From Agelas oroides (lineage: Eukaryota; Porifera; Demospongiae; Agelasida; Agelasidae), in the NCBI GenBank assembly GCA_949130485.1, contig OX422183.1:16179812-16243811 (forward strand): a stretch of DNA of 64,000 nt, given 5' to 3'. Below the pieces are notes generated by a model that saw nothing but the letters and a program-made list of their open reading frames with translations, was not told the DNA's origin and did not search any database. Below, one piece after another: positions 13,501 through 26,500 of the stretch. The first letter of the stretch is position 1, and each line of letters starts with the position of its first letter. A program made the translations under genes and the position numbers.

Positions 13501-16500
13501 CTTAGAACAAAAGTGTTCCAAGCATTGGTGCCCATAGGTCCCCCGGCAAACTTGGAGCTACGAGCGCTTACATGTTTTTTTCTGTCGTTTGAGCTTAAGC
13601 GAATTAGACAGAAAATAGGCTCTCATTGTTGGATGTAGACAGGATTCTAAAACAGGTGAGCATGCCTCTGCATCTGAGGACAGTGCATGGTGTTGTGCAT
13701 TGTGTGTTGGAATGTAAGACTGTGAGGTATAAATACCAGTGTGTGTGGTATGCGAGTTATTCTCAGGTGACTGCTGGCATTGGTGTGCAAACTTTCAACA
13801 AGCGTTCCGGCATTGCGGGTATAGAGAATATGATCAAGTTAGTGAACTGGTCGTCGGCATTACTGTGCTTGGGATTCGGGCGGGCAGTTCAGTCACGGTG
13901 GTTGTCGTCGTGGTCGTGTTCAGGTCTAGGTGTGCAGGAGCTATTGACAGGTGTGCTGAATTGGTTGCAGCACAGGAGGATGGAGATGCACCTGTTACGG
14001 GGGCAGACTTTGCAAAGTTGTCTTCTGCACTCGCAGCGATGGAGAACAAGGTGTTGAATCTGAAGTGCGAATTGGCGGAGGAGCAAGAAGCAGCACACGA
14101 GCGCTTGGCTAAGAGGATGAAACTGGATAGAGCTCCCATGTTCAAGAAGAAAGCGCACGAGAAGCAGTATTATTTTAATGGGACCGTGAAGGACAAGATG
14201 CAGGAGGCTCATACAGCTCTGTCTCAGTTGACACCAGCGCTGGAGAAGGCGAAGTCCGCCCTTCACGAAGGTGAGAAGCTCATTGAGGAGCGTCAGAAAC
14301 AGATTAGGATAGCAGATAGATCAGAATACGGGTGGGCTACTGTGGAAGAATATATGGATGACGAGTTAGCAGAGAATTCTGATGATGAAAAGCGCATGTT
14401 TAAAGCTGAGCTTCGTGCGGGGCGGAAGCGTAAAGCAGCTGAAGCTGCTAAGAATAAAGCCAGGAAGGGAACTAGTGCTAAGCCTGCTTTTGTACGTTAT
14501 TCAGCAGTAAGGGGTGATGGTTTACCTATAAGTAGCCAAAGCTATTCTCCATTGGTGCAATCTGCTCAACCATTGTATGGTGTCTGCTTCAGTTAGCAGC
14601 CTGGGGCCATGTTTCCAGTGTGGGAAATTGGGACATTTTCGTCGATCTTGTCTGTTGTTGCAGAACTCTGTGAATTCAAAGTAACTATTTTCTTAATTGT
14701 TAGCATAGTTATTTCTGATAGGCCATATACTGATTGTTTACTTGTTTTCCTTGCAGAATGTCTTGTTCTTGATCAGTCTGCTGTATGTTCTTTGTCGTTG
14801 CATGAAGATTTGTCTGTCATTGAGGGGGATGATGGGTTTGGGGGCTTGAATGGCCAGGACCATGACATGCAAGTTTCTGTGCAAGGAAGACTTAAGGAGC
14901 ACTCTCAGTTTTGGATTGAGGAGCTCAAACCCTCAAGTTTTGTCCGTGATATTGTCACCTCAGGGTATCGGTTGCCATTCCTTAGATATCCAGACAATGT
15001 GGTTAAAGCGAACCACAATTCTGCAGTAGTACACTCTGAGTTTGTGCAGGAAGTTATTGCTGAGCTCCTGGGAGCTGGGTGTGTAGTTGAATGTATGTCA
15101 TGTCCTCATGTGTGTAGTCCACTACATGTGGCGGTTAATGCTGCTGGTAAGAAACGACTTGTGGTTGATTTTCGTTACATTAACCAGTTTTTGCGAGTGC
15201 AGAAATTAAGTATGAAGGTTTAGAGTTGGTGCCACAAATGTTTTGTAAAGGTGATTTCTTTTTTACGTTTGATCTTAAATCCGGCTATCATCACGTTAAT
15301 GTCCATGAAGATTGCTGGCCTTTACATTTCATGTATTGCCTTTTGGCTTGGTAACTGCTTGCTACGAGATGGCGAGGCAGAGGTATTAGGAACATTATGT
15401 ATATTGATGATGGAATATGTGCAGCCCCAACAGTTAAAGAGTGCATTGCAATTCGGGATATAGTCATCCAGGATCTTGCTAAGGCCGGTTTTGTGCTTAT
15501 TACAAAGAAGTCCTGTTTAGACCCAGTACAATATGGTCGATGGTTGGGTTTCATGTTGGACCTTAAAGGTGGTAGTTTCCAGGTGCCTAATGATAGGGTA
15601 TTGAAGCTAAATTCTACAATTGCAGCAATTCCAGAATCAGGGAGAGTTCAGGTACATTCATTGGCTAGTATAGCAGGCCAAATTATTTCAATGGGCTTAG
15701 CAGTTGGTCCTGTTGCACGTCTTCGAACTAGAGCATTGTATAGCGTCATAAACCAACGTTTCTCATGGAATGACAAGTTGTATTTAATATCAGATGTCTG
15801 TGCAGAGTTGCTGTTTTGGCAGACTCAGATACCTTTTTTGAAGGGGCAACCTATATGGTTTGAGCCTGGGGTTACATGTGTTGCCTATTCTGATGCAAGT
15901 AGTATTGGTTACGGGGGGGGGTATGTGGTAGAACTGGGCCCGGAGGTTGCACACAGACAATGGTCTGATGTGGAAGCTAGCCAAAGTTCAACATGGAGGG
16001 AATTGAAGGCTGTTCATCAGGTTTCATGCTCCTACACACCACAGCTCAAGGGACACACCCTAAAGTGGTTACAGATAACGATGGAATGGATACCACGTAG
16101 TTTAAATGACAAAGCTGACTACATATCTCGTATAATAGACTTTGATGATTGGCAGTTGAACCCCCAGATTTTTTGCCAGCTAGATGGTGTGTGGGGTCCG
16201 CATACTCTTGATCAGTTTGCTTCACCTTATAATGCACAGCTGCCTAGATATAATAGTAGGTTTTGGAATCCTGGTTGTGAGGCTGTTGATGCATTTACTA
16301 TGTCATGGGCATGGGGGAAGTTAGCTGGTTGGTCCCACTACTGCACTTGATATGTCATACTATCCGGCATGCTCAAGCATGTGCAGCTAGAGGTACATTA
16401 ATTGTTCCCATGTGAACATCTGCACCTTTCTGGCCAATACTGTGCCCTGATGGGTCCCATTTGGCTCCATTTATACACGCTTGGACATCCATCCCATTCC

Positions 16501-19500
16501 AGCCAGATATGTTTCTTCGAGGAAACAGTGGCTTTAATTTTGGTGACAGCTTGTATGCAGACTCAGTAATTTTAGCATTAGTCCTAGATTTTTCTATTGT
16601 ACCTAGAGTATCTGAAGTGGGATTTTGTACACACAACCCCAGTGGTGGTTGTTATGACTATTCCCTGACTTAGTCCATTGTTGCTTGTTAATTTGTAACA
16701 TGTGCAGCTATTTGAGTTATTGTTGCGGTATTAAGTGGGGACAATGGGATTCGACTTACTGATGAGGTTATGGTGGATCATAGCAGTTGCAGAGATCCTT
16801 TTTTGTTAATATCCCTTAGGCTAGTGTTTGTTTGGAGGGTATGTGTATGGTGAGGTAGCTAACTTCATTGGCTGTAAACTATAGGAAACCACTGGACTTA
16901 TGGATGGTGGACCTCCGAGGTCCTTTGGAGTAGTTTCTGTGGCTTTGCATAGCCACAGCGGCTGTGAGTAAGAGCCCAGTAACTGTGGATCTCCGAGGTC
17001 CCAGCCCCAGTGGCTATGGACCAATTTTTGTTGAACCTCAGTGGCTATGGACCAATTTTTGTTGAGCCTCAGCGGCTATGGAACAATGTTGTTGAGCCTC
17101 AGTGGCTGTGGACCAATCTTGTTGAGCCTCAGTGGCTGTGGACCAATCTTGTTGAGCCTCAGTAGCTGTGGATCAATCTTGTTGAGCCTCAGTAGCTGTG
17201 GAGCGATCTTGTCGAGCCTCAGTAGCTGTGGAGCGATCTTGTTGAGCCTCAGTAGCTGTGGAGCGATCTTGTTGAGCCTCAGTAGCTGTGGAGCGATCTT
17301 GTTGAGTGATCTTGTTGAGCGATCTTGTTGAGCCTCAGTGGCTGGGGACCTGCAAGTGTAGTTTGAACTTGCAAGTGCAATTCTGTTGAGCCTCAGTGGC
17401 TGTAGATATGCAAAGTACAATTTTGCTGGGCCTCAGTGGCCGTTTTGTCTGTAGCTATGGGGGATAGCACTAACCAGCATTATTGCTATCCACTCCTGCA
17501 GAATGTGTTTCATCACAGGGTAGTTGGCAAGAGATCCTACACTTGCAGGACCTGGATCTTAAAGAGCTTGCTGAATCCCTTCCGGCTGTCGTGATGTCTA
17601 GTAGAGTGCCTGCTACTGCTAAGAAGTATGCAGGGGCTTTTCTGCGATGGAAAAAGTGGGCTGTAAAACCAATTCCTGCAAAGTCTATTTTTGTTGCAAT
17701 TCTTCTTGAATCGAGTAAAAGGACCAGTATCGTAATGGATCACAGGTTGTTATTGCGCGTACTGGCGCCAGGATATGTGCAGTGGCAATGATGGAGAGAT
17801 ATCTCACTTTGGCTGCAGTAACAGGTGCCTCAGATAAGTTCTTGTTTAGAGGATTGGTAAAGACAAAGGCTGGATACCAACTCATGGCATCGGGAGGATT
17901 AAGTTACTCCAGAGTAAGAGAGCTGGTTCTGGAAAAGTTGTCAGCTTTGGGACTTGATAAACGATTGTTTGGGTTACACAGCCCGCGCTCTGGAGGAGCC
18001 TCAACAGCAGCACAAGCTGGTGTTCCAGATAGGCTTTTTAAGCGCCATGGTAGATGGCGCAGTGAGACTGCTAAGGATGGATATGTGCAGGACAAGCTTG
18101 AAGATAGACTATCAGTGTCCCGTAGTTTGAATGTCTATCCTGAATTGTGAGAGTCACATGATTTGAATATTTTCTCCTCCACTTCTGCAGGATCGTCACT
18201 GACTGAATAGTCGCATACATTGTTCTCTGATGTTCAAAACTCCCTCCTTTCATTTCAGTCTTCACCCTTGCTTTCGATCCCTTCCATTTGCCATTTTAGT
18301 CTGCAACCTTGCCCTCCTGTGTCCTCATGCATCGTTGACAGTATTATATATTTTGTCGGCTGTGTATGAAACTATTTTTACTCAGAAGAAGAAGCTAGAC
18401 TGTTTTCTGGTAACATAAAAACGGTGCAATTTATTCCAATTCACAAAGCACGCCAGAAACTGAGAGCTGTGGAGTGCTTTTGGGCTGTAGGCAGGATGCA
18501 TTTTTCATGTGGTTAAAAACGGGTCTGTAACATCAAGACTGTGCATGGGAACAACTCCAAATTTGCAGTGCAGCATGGCCAAACTGTCTATTTTTCGTCT
18601 TAGGAGTACGAAGTCTGTCGGGCTGTCAGAAAAAATTTCCGCAGTGATTTCGTAGGAGTGGTCTGTTGGAACATCGCTGGATATTTGTCGCTCTGGGGCA
18701 TCGCCTAAACATGATCAGTAGCTTTAAAATGGAAATTGTATTATATATGCCTTGTTCTACTTGCATTTCAAGAATTATTTGTATAACTAGAGTACATCAG
18801 AAAATATAAGTGGATGAATACATAATGAGAATTGTTGCGCCTGCCGTTATTGAACAGGAAGCTTAACTACCGGTGAAGATAAAATTGTACAGGCGTCTAC
18901 GGACTTCCGTTCAGCTGGCGATTTGACTAGTGAAGACTAAGGTCAGGTGGTATAATGCAAACCACAGAGAGGGGATGTGTGCATGCTTCCAGGAGATACT
19001 AAGTATTATCAGAGAGTCGGTAGACTCTCTATGTAGGGATGGTGGGGACTTCCTCTTTGAGTGCTTTTATGATCAGCAAGACTCATAGAGTTGCCCAAAA
19101 GCCTTGCAGAAAATGGCTAAATGCAAAAGCATGTGGTCTCTCTCTCTCTGCTTCTGAGAGTCATCCCACCAGACCATGTGTGGACGTAAGTCAGTTGGTG
19201 CAATGTGAAGGAGAAAGTGGTAGGTGGTCTCCAAGTCAGCAGTGAAGTTGGTGGTGGGGAGTAACTTCTTTGTAACAGCATTGGCAATACTTCGCAGCGC
19301 TGACCCAGGGCTACTTCACAATTGTTCAGCATGTGGATCAGGGGCTGTCTTTCTCCGCAAAGGGGACAGCAGTCACTCTCCTTCTTTTTCCATAGATGTA
19401 GGTTTGCATTATGGGGCAGCGTATCAACAGCAGCATTCAATGCAAATTAACCTCATCTGCTCTGCTGGAAAGGACTGCACAGCCTTTGACCACAGGCTGG

Positions 19501-20532
19501 CACCATCTGGGGTAGCAGCTCTCATCATCTGCCCCTGCTTCTCAAGGCCCTTCAGCTCAGTCTCTCTTCTCGCATCATCTGCCTTCTGGGTAGCTCTCTT
19601 GGCAGCAGACACCAATGACTTCCTGTTTCGGTTTGGATCTTCTGCCAGGGCACCCCTGACCACCACAGAGGCTTTGAACTTCTTCCTAGAGAGCATGAGA
19701 TCATGCTGTAGGCCTTTCTCTGCCAAGTACCGTACACAAGGGTGTTGGGACATTAGTAGCTGGCTCTGATGAAGACATTTGTAAAGGGATGTGAGAAAGG
19801 GGAGGTTCATGCCTCCCTTCTTCTGGGGGAGGTAGAGCAAAGCAGTGTTTGCGGACTTGGCCAGCCCTGCCCACTTCTTCAAGTATCTTGTGGCCATCGC
19901 TTCTAACTGTCACTCAACCCAAGTGATGGGGAGTTCTTCGATGGTCAGGAGCCATGGGAGTCGGGGACAGATACCAGCCTTGTATAAGCAGAGCTTCTGG
20001 TGTCTTGTCACTGGGCATGCATCAACTCTGTCCAGCATCTGCTGTAGGTGGTTAATCTCCCTCTCTTGGCATTGGCAGTGTCATGAGAGGAACCTGACTG
20101 GACCATTGGCAGCATATGGAAAGATGTCACCCATTAAATGAAGTTTAGGGTTGATTGGTCTGCCAGTAGATCCTTGTAAGGCCATGCTGTGACATTTTGC
20201 CACTTTGGCTCGCATTCCTGACCACTGCAGCAAGTCATCCACCATGTTGAGCAGATACTGGCAGGAGGCTGGAGAGTTGGCTAACAGGCAGGTATCATCT
20301 GCATACTGGAGAAGATTAATCTGGTGGTTGGATCCACTGATGGTGTAGCCAAGATCAGGGCGGGTTTGGAGGGTATCAACTAAGGTGTTTATCACCGTAC
20401 TAAAGATGACAACTGACAGTGAGTCACCTTGGTATACACCAATCTGAAGGGGGATGAGAGGAGTTGCCCAGTCTGTTGTGATAATTTGGGTAGAAAGTCC
20501 GGAGTAGAGGGCTTCAAGGACGTGACAGAACT

Positions 20533-20568
<36 letters not shown>

Positions 20569-23500
20569 TGGTAGTGTTTGAGTGCAAACTGGATGAGTGA
20601 ATGATGCACACTCCCGTAAGCATTAGTCAAGTCGAGCCAGCACACTGCAAGTGACTTGTGCTTTTTCTTGGCCTCTGGATGGCTGCCAGTTTCAGATGAT
20701 GCTCTACACAGCCTGGGGTGGTTGGCATGAATGCCTTCTGAATGGAAGAGTCTAGGTAGTGATTGTTGATCAAGTAAGAAAGCCATCAATTGTGTAGGAT
20801 GGTGGTGAACAACTTGCATTGGGGTGAGAGCAATGGGGCGGAAATTGCCAGGGGTTGTAGGGTCATCTCCTAATCAGCTTGATGGCTGCTACTTTCCACT
20901 GGGAGGGAACAGCTGAGAGGGTCCAGCAGGAGTTGAAGAGGTTACACAGGGCTTTGGATAGAGATGGACATCTTTTAAAGATCAGGTACATGATTCGGTC
21001 GAATGGTGATGGTGATGAGGACTTTATCCTCTTGACTGCTGCCTGGATTTCACCTGCAGTGATGTCTTCACAGTAGAATTCCTTCTCAGGGGGTGATGGT
21101 GATGGCATCCATTCTGGCTGGGAGAAGTCCTGGGCATCAGCATGGTATACCTCCCTGAAGAAGTTGAAGGCTTCATTTCCAGAAACCTGGGGAGGGATCT
21201 GGGAGGTGGAGTTGTCGTCCAGTAGCTGCTTTGCAAACTGCCAAAAGTAGCGGTGGCAATACTGCCTGGTTTTGTTTGGTTGGCTGCGTTGTTGGGCAGT
21301 TTGGGAGGCTCACTTCAGGTGGCTGTGCTCACATACTAGCTTAAAAAATGTGCACGCAAGCATCTGGATACTCTCAATTTGGAGTCCCTGCTCCTTGGCT
21401 CTCCTAAAATCCTTCCTGGCCTCATTCTTCAGCTGCATGACCTTCTTCAGAGCTCTCTTATGTCTTTCTCTTCTCTTTTGCTGCTTAGGTATTCTGGCAC
21501 CGTATTTCTGGGCAAAGAAACTGTAGATGCCTTCGCAGAGAACTCTGTTCTTGGACTCTGGGATGCTCTCTCTAAGAACTTCAGGAACAAGCACTTCAGA
21601 GAAAAATGTGTTTGCCTCTGCCCACTCCTGCTGGGAGGAAGGGAGCTTCAGGAGGGGTTTTGGCTCAGGAGCAGGATGAACAGGAGGGATATGTTTGGAC
21701 ACTGTTGCTGATTGGGACTGGGAGTGGTAGGAGCTAGTCCCTGGGGTAGCTATACAGGGGGCATACTGGGAAGAAGGAAGGTGTATCAGGGACACTGGCC
21801 ACTGACCCAGAGTCAGGAGACTGAGTCAGAGTTCTCGCTAGAAATCTACTTCCATAATACAATAGGCAGGTATGAAACACCCTCTCTACACTCTGCTATT
21901 GAAATGTTAAGTTGGAAGCCAGGTTAGTAACTGCTGTGGGCAGGATTTAGGAAGTGATCCAAATGGTGCTCTTACTTAAATTCACCACATCCAAGGTGCT
22001 GCAATTAACAGAATGGTGCAAAACCATCCACTAAAGGCCTAGCGAGAACCCTGGACTAAGTGATATTCCTGCAGGTTCTTCAAGTGGGTATCCAGCCTGA
22101 GGAATATTCTGTGGCATGATCTTTTTCTGGAGGTAGATCTCTTGTCTAGAGTCTTCTTTGATAGGTAGGCTGAGTAGTCTGTACCTTAATTGTCTCTCTT
22201 TGCAGTAGGCCAGATGATTTCCAAGTCTTTTGAAGCTCTTCTCACAGAAAGGGCAGGTTGTCAGGAGTTCAGTTGACTTCTGAACAAGGAGAGTAGCCAT
22301 CGGTGTCTTCCCATTTCGTCTAATCCCATTTCGTCTAATGAAATTGACACATGTCCCATTTTGTCTAAAATTTTTATAATGATTTTCATGATATGTGACT
22401 GTGATAGTTGGTCAATTAACTGCTTTGGTTGGTACTCTTGACTTGCTTATGACATTTCTAGTTAGCATTTTTGAGTTTCCCAGCAAGTACTTTTGACTTA
22501 GGATTGACGGATCATTTGGCTTCAATAAGTGCCTTTGACTGTCCCAAGCTTAGTATATATAAAGGATGGTGATGTCTACAGGGATTATATTCTACTAGCA
22601 GCAATGGAATTCATCACTACAATCAGCAGTCAGAGGAGCTTGATCCCTTATACACCAAGGATACCCTCAACCAGAGAACTGCAAATGGACATACATATTG
22701 GCGATGCCAAGACAGAACTTGTCCCGGAAGAGCTGTCACAGATATCAATGACCAGCTTGTTTCATGCAATGACAAGCACTCACATTCCCCCAAAACAACT
22801 GAATGCGCTGTGGAGATGGTGAAGGAGAGGATGAAGACCTTTTGTAACTAGTATAGTAGGTGTCTCAGTTGTTAGATCTGCTCTAGAAGCAGTGCTGCTG
22901 CCTACAAGAAAGTCTGGAAACAGTTGCTTTGCTACATCTCAAGATATACCAGCTGGACAGTTTTCACACCTGGAATGATGGCTAGATTTATACCCATTTC
23001 GTCTAATCCCATTTCGTCTAACAACTAGCAGTTTGCAGAACAGCAGGTCAGAGCTAAAAACGAGCACTTCAATTAAAACTTCACACCTCTTCTCTCTCTC
23101 TCTCTTTCTTTCTTCTTCATTCAACAATAGTAACTTAATTAAGTTTGGTCCGAGTATTCACTGTGATTTTAGCACGAAACTACCTCTTATCTCAGCGTGC
23201 AGGTCCATGAACACTCAGCGTCTTCATAACTCCAACTGAACTGAAGATGAGCTCTTCCAGCACACTGCAGCTACTGCCTAGTGCCTGTTGCGTAGGACAC
23301 CATCTTCTAATTATGTGCACATGCGTACACATAGTCTTGTTCTGACACTACAAATCACTGCATTTGGGCTGGGAACAAGACTATTGCATGTGATTTCTGC
23401 AAGCACGAGTAGCCAGTCTCTGCCTGGCCCAGGCGGCAGGCCAGAGGGCGATACACAATGCTATTGACAATACGAAGGTAAGACGCTGCTAACCACTATA

Positions 23501-26500
23501 TCATGCATGGTCTGATTTAGCGCTTTTTGTTTTGCTATAAAGCTTCATGTCCAGGCCTTGACAGCTTACCGGGCTTCATGTCCAGACTAGTCCATGCCTT
23601 GACAGCTTACACGAAAAATGTACTTAATGCTAGACTGGAGGTCTGGGGCATAAAAGCAAGGCGGATTAAAGCCTTGTATTGTAAGCAACAAGAGATATGG
23701 GGTCCAGACTATCTGTATGTGGTTACATGCTTGGACTTACCAGAACAATTACTAAACTGTCAGTATTGTTTCAAGTTATAGGGTTGTGGTTGCACTTGAT
23801 TGAAATAGTGTTTACTTCACAGTGTCACAAGTACAAAGTACAGAAACAAGAAAGAAAAAATCATTAAAAATGAAAAGAGATGTAGGGATGGCATCCAAAA
23901 AAGTACACAAACAAGGAAGGATATAAAAGTGAAGGTAAATATACAAAGTCCCGTCCCTACATCTTCACTGTATTGAAAAGATGTAGGGATGGATTGGATG
24001 AGGCTTTGTATATTACCTTCACTTTTATATCCTCCCATGCACTACACACCCAGCACTAACACAAGGTATGGTTGGCAAAATGGCAAAAGATGTAGGGATG
24101 GTGAGAAAGTATTGTGGTGTCATTCCCATCCAGTTTGGCTGGTTTTTGAGGGTTCCATCCCTACATGCACTTGTTTTCGTTCAGAAAACCTTTTTTGTGA
24201 CTTTACTATAATAGTTTACAGTCGATTGTTATCTTACACACTTACTAATCAGTGAGCTATTAACTTTCATGGTTTTGTACACAGTGTTTTGACCATAAGC
24301 TTTGTTGTACCCGTCCATTTACAAGCCTAGTTTTCATGGGAGTAAATGTAGTGACACTAAATGAGTACATGATTTATTGTTTGAAAAAACTTGTACAAAA
24401 GTAAAAGTAAAGTTTCTGAATTCCGGGTGAGCTACTGTACAAACTAAGTTTACAAATATTAATTCCCAATACAATTTTGGAGTGTGCTGTTTGGGGATGA
24501 GACTAACTACTAGTGTAAATGTAGAACATTGTGGGGCGAGCCTGAGCGAGCAAAGCAGAGCAGCATTCTTTGGCTAACAGAAAGACTTCACCAGTCTTAT
24601 TACCAAGGTTACAGCATACAAATCATGCACGTCTGCAGATAGCAGGGGTTAAGTCTAGACTTCTGCTGACCTCTACTGACTCTGAACACACTATCATGCA
24701 TAGTTCTTACACAAACAGGAGAGGCGTCGAAAGTCACTACACATGATAAATACACCGTCAGCTATTCAACAGTCAAAGAATCTCAGCCGCCATTTGTGTT
24801 CTGTAAAGTAGCCAGGGTTGTCTTCACAACTTGCAGCCCTCGTACAGTGAATGCTCACGCTCCAGCTACTCCTCCCAAGCGTCTCTCCTCGCCGTCTTCG
24901 CCCATTGGAAAACTGTGTACGCACTACTCGTGCTGGAAAGTAGTTTGCATAGCGAAAATGTTACTTATAGACCGCATGCGGCGCGCGGTTGCGTTAAATT
25001 GCACTCTAAACAGACATACGGAATATGTACAACAGATAATATATATATACATATATATATGAAAATTGCATTGTTCGACTCGCTAGTGTGGGGCTCGCTC
25101 AGGCTCGCCCCAATAAACTGAAATCAGCAGTACTACATATCTGACCCGGAGCGGACCGGACCAGAATGACCTAAAGCGCAATGGAAGTACATGTAGTTGT
25201 TTTTGTGCGCACGGTATGCTAACTGGATAGGAGAGCCAAGCAGCAATGGTTTTCTGAGCTCAGCTTCCCTTCTGAACTGTAAGTATTGTTTTGGACATTA
25301 CAATACAAGGCAAGAAAGTTGCACCCAGATGACTGGTACATGTACATTGTAACAGGACAGGAATGACTTGAAGTACATTGAAAAGGTCTTCTGTGTGACT
25401 TTCTGACTTCCACAGGCGAGTGTCAATACGGTGTCTGCCTGACACACTCAATAAAGTTGTAATGATCTCCAGCTACAAGTAGCTGTAGACACTGGATTGT
25501 GCAGCTAAGGCCTCTCAGTAAAACACATCCAAGAATCAGCCAAATTTTCCTAGATTTCCGACTGCCATAAGTTAGTGGGTGGGGCTTCGACAACGATCGA
25601 GTGAAACAGTATCAGAGATGAGTACCGTCGACAGGGGGGGCAACAGGGGCAGTTTGGCCAGGGCCCCCAGAGTAAGAGGGCCCCCAAACAGTGTTGAACT
25701 TGTTCAAACAAGATCTAGTGAATCTGGTTCATCATTCACATCCCAGTCTAGCTTCTCTAAGGGGTTTGTTTTGCTGTATTGTTGATTTCAAGTCAGCCTG
25801 CTTCTTTGCTTTGTTTATGCTACTGACGCAAATTTCAAATTAATCCACACCTTATCAAACTGTGCAGTCCGCTAGGGCCCGTACATCATACTTTTCTGAA
25901 ACCGCTAAGACAGCAACTTAAGGTAGAGTAAGTTAGCAATCATCGGACGACAGGTATATTCGGACACTCAAATGCGGAGGGAAAACTGTGTAAACATTCG
26001 GCGATACCACAAGACTGTAGCTGAGGTACGTGGTACCTGGTGTACCAAAAATGACGCCCGCGCATTGTTTCCTGTTGGCGCTAGAAGCGATAAAATGGCC
26101 GTCCGAAAAACATCAATATTCGGAAAAGTGTATGTATTTTCAGACACTGTTGTTTGTGCCTTCTCTGAAGCTGCTTTTGGAGAGATTTTAGCATCGATAC
26201 GATGCCCCAAGACCTCCCCAATTCGCAATATATTTTGGTAGCGGTAGCTGCTTTGAACACTCAGGGGCGCAGCTAAACATGGACCAGTCCGATTCGATCG
26301 ATATCGGACGGTGAAATTTGTCATTTCTTGCTGTGTTGTCTCCAAACAAGTTGAAGTCTCCACCATATTAGCATCAGTAGAATCTACAGGCTCTTGGCTA
26401 CATGCTGGTACTTGTCCGGAGTTTGTGCGTTGAGCAGGAAACAATGCACTCCCCAGAGCACACCTCAGAGCATGTAAAGTCTCAAAATTCCCTGTGGGCA

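Larger units (their letters stand above)
13620..18420 (+). mobile_element. DIRS-type (tyrosine-recombinase) retroelement, fossil
   Basis: Parts in order on the plus strand: a gag-like region rich in charged helix (about 13.7-14.6 kb) closed by a zinc knuckle (CFQCGKLGHFRRSC, about 14.61-14.65 kb); a reverse transcriptase of the Gypsy/DIRS type with a YIDD box (about 14.9-15.6 kb); an RNase H (about 15.6-16.3 kb); a spacer with a 30-bp minisatellite; and a tyrosine recombinase (about 17.5-18.15 kb). Use of a tyrosine recombinase instead of a DDE integrase puts it in the DIRS/Ngaro order. It is broken in several places and cannot be active by itself; domain motifs are still easy to read, so it is of moderate age. 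Terminal or split repeats were not found, so both borders are approximate. Confidence 0.8.
19090..22300 (-). mobile_element. R2-like LINE (zinc finger, RT, CCHC, restriction-like endonuclease)
   Basis: On the minus strand the order is an N-terminal zinc finger (CPFCEKSFKRLGNHLAYC, about 22.2 kb), a basic linker (KRRERHKRALKKVMQLKNEA, about 21.4 kb), a reverse transcriptase (about 20.1-21.1 kb), a CCHC finger (19318-19368) and a restriction-like endonuclease remnant with LRPHMVWWDD (about 19.15-19.19 kb). This order defines the early-branching R2/NeSL/HERO-type LINEs. The copy is broken by several frameshifts, a 32-base G run inside the RT and a hAT-type miniature element at 21827-22053. The C-terminal end decays into a short GA repeat. 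The exact 5' border near 22300 touches a CCCATTTCGTCTAAT repeat. Confidence 0.8.
19100..22300 (-). pseudogene. R2-like LINE single ORF
   Basis: The ATG at 22298-22300 opens MATLLVQKSTELLTTCPFC. RT landmarks are SSSPSPFDRIMYLIFKR, CWLDLTNAYGSVHHSLI, GVYQGDSLSVVIFSTVINTL and QYADDTCLLANSP. The C-terminal CCHC is CPLCGERQPLIHMLNNC with C25, C28, H36 and C41 of its local frame. After it comes HIAPTDLRPHMVWWDD, where the family normally has PD for PH in the nuclease core, so a catalytic aspartate appears lost. The protein would bind RNA, nick a target and copy at the nick. At least four frame changes separate these blocks. Confidence 0.75.

Noticed and set aside
17041-17420. Leucine/serine-rich frames on both strands
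   Set aside because: They follow the 30-bp minisatellite and have no domain content.
20514-20623. Proline-rich protein segments
   Set aside because: They come from the 32-base G run; the real coding signal on both sides is the R2-like reverse transcriptase.
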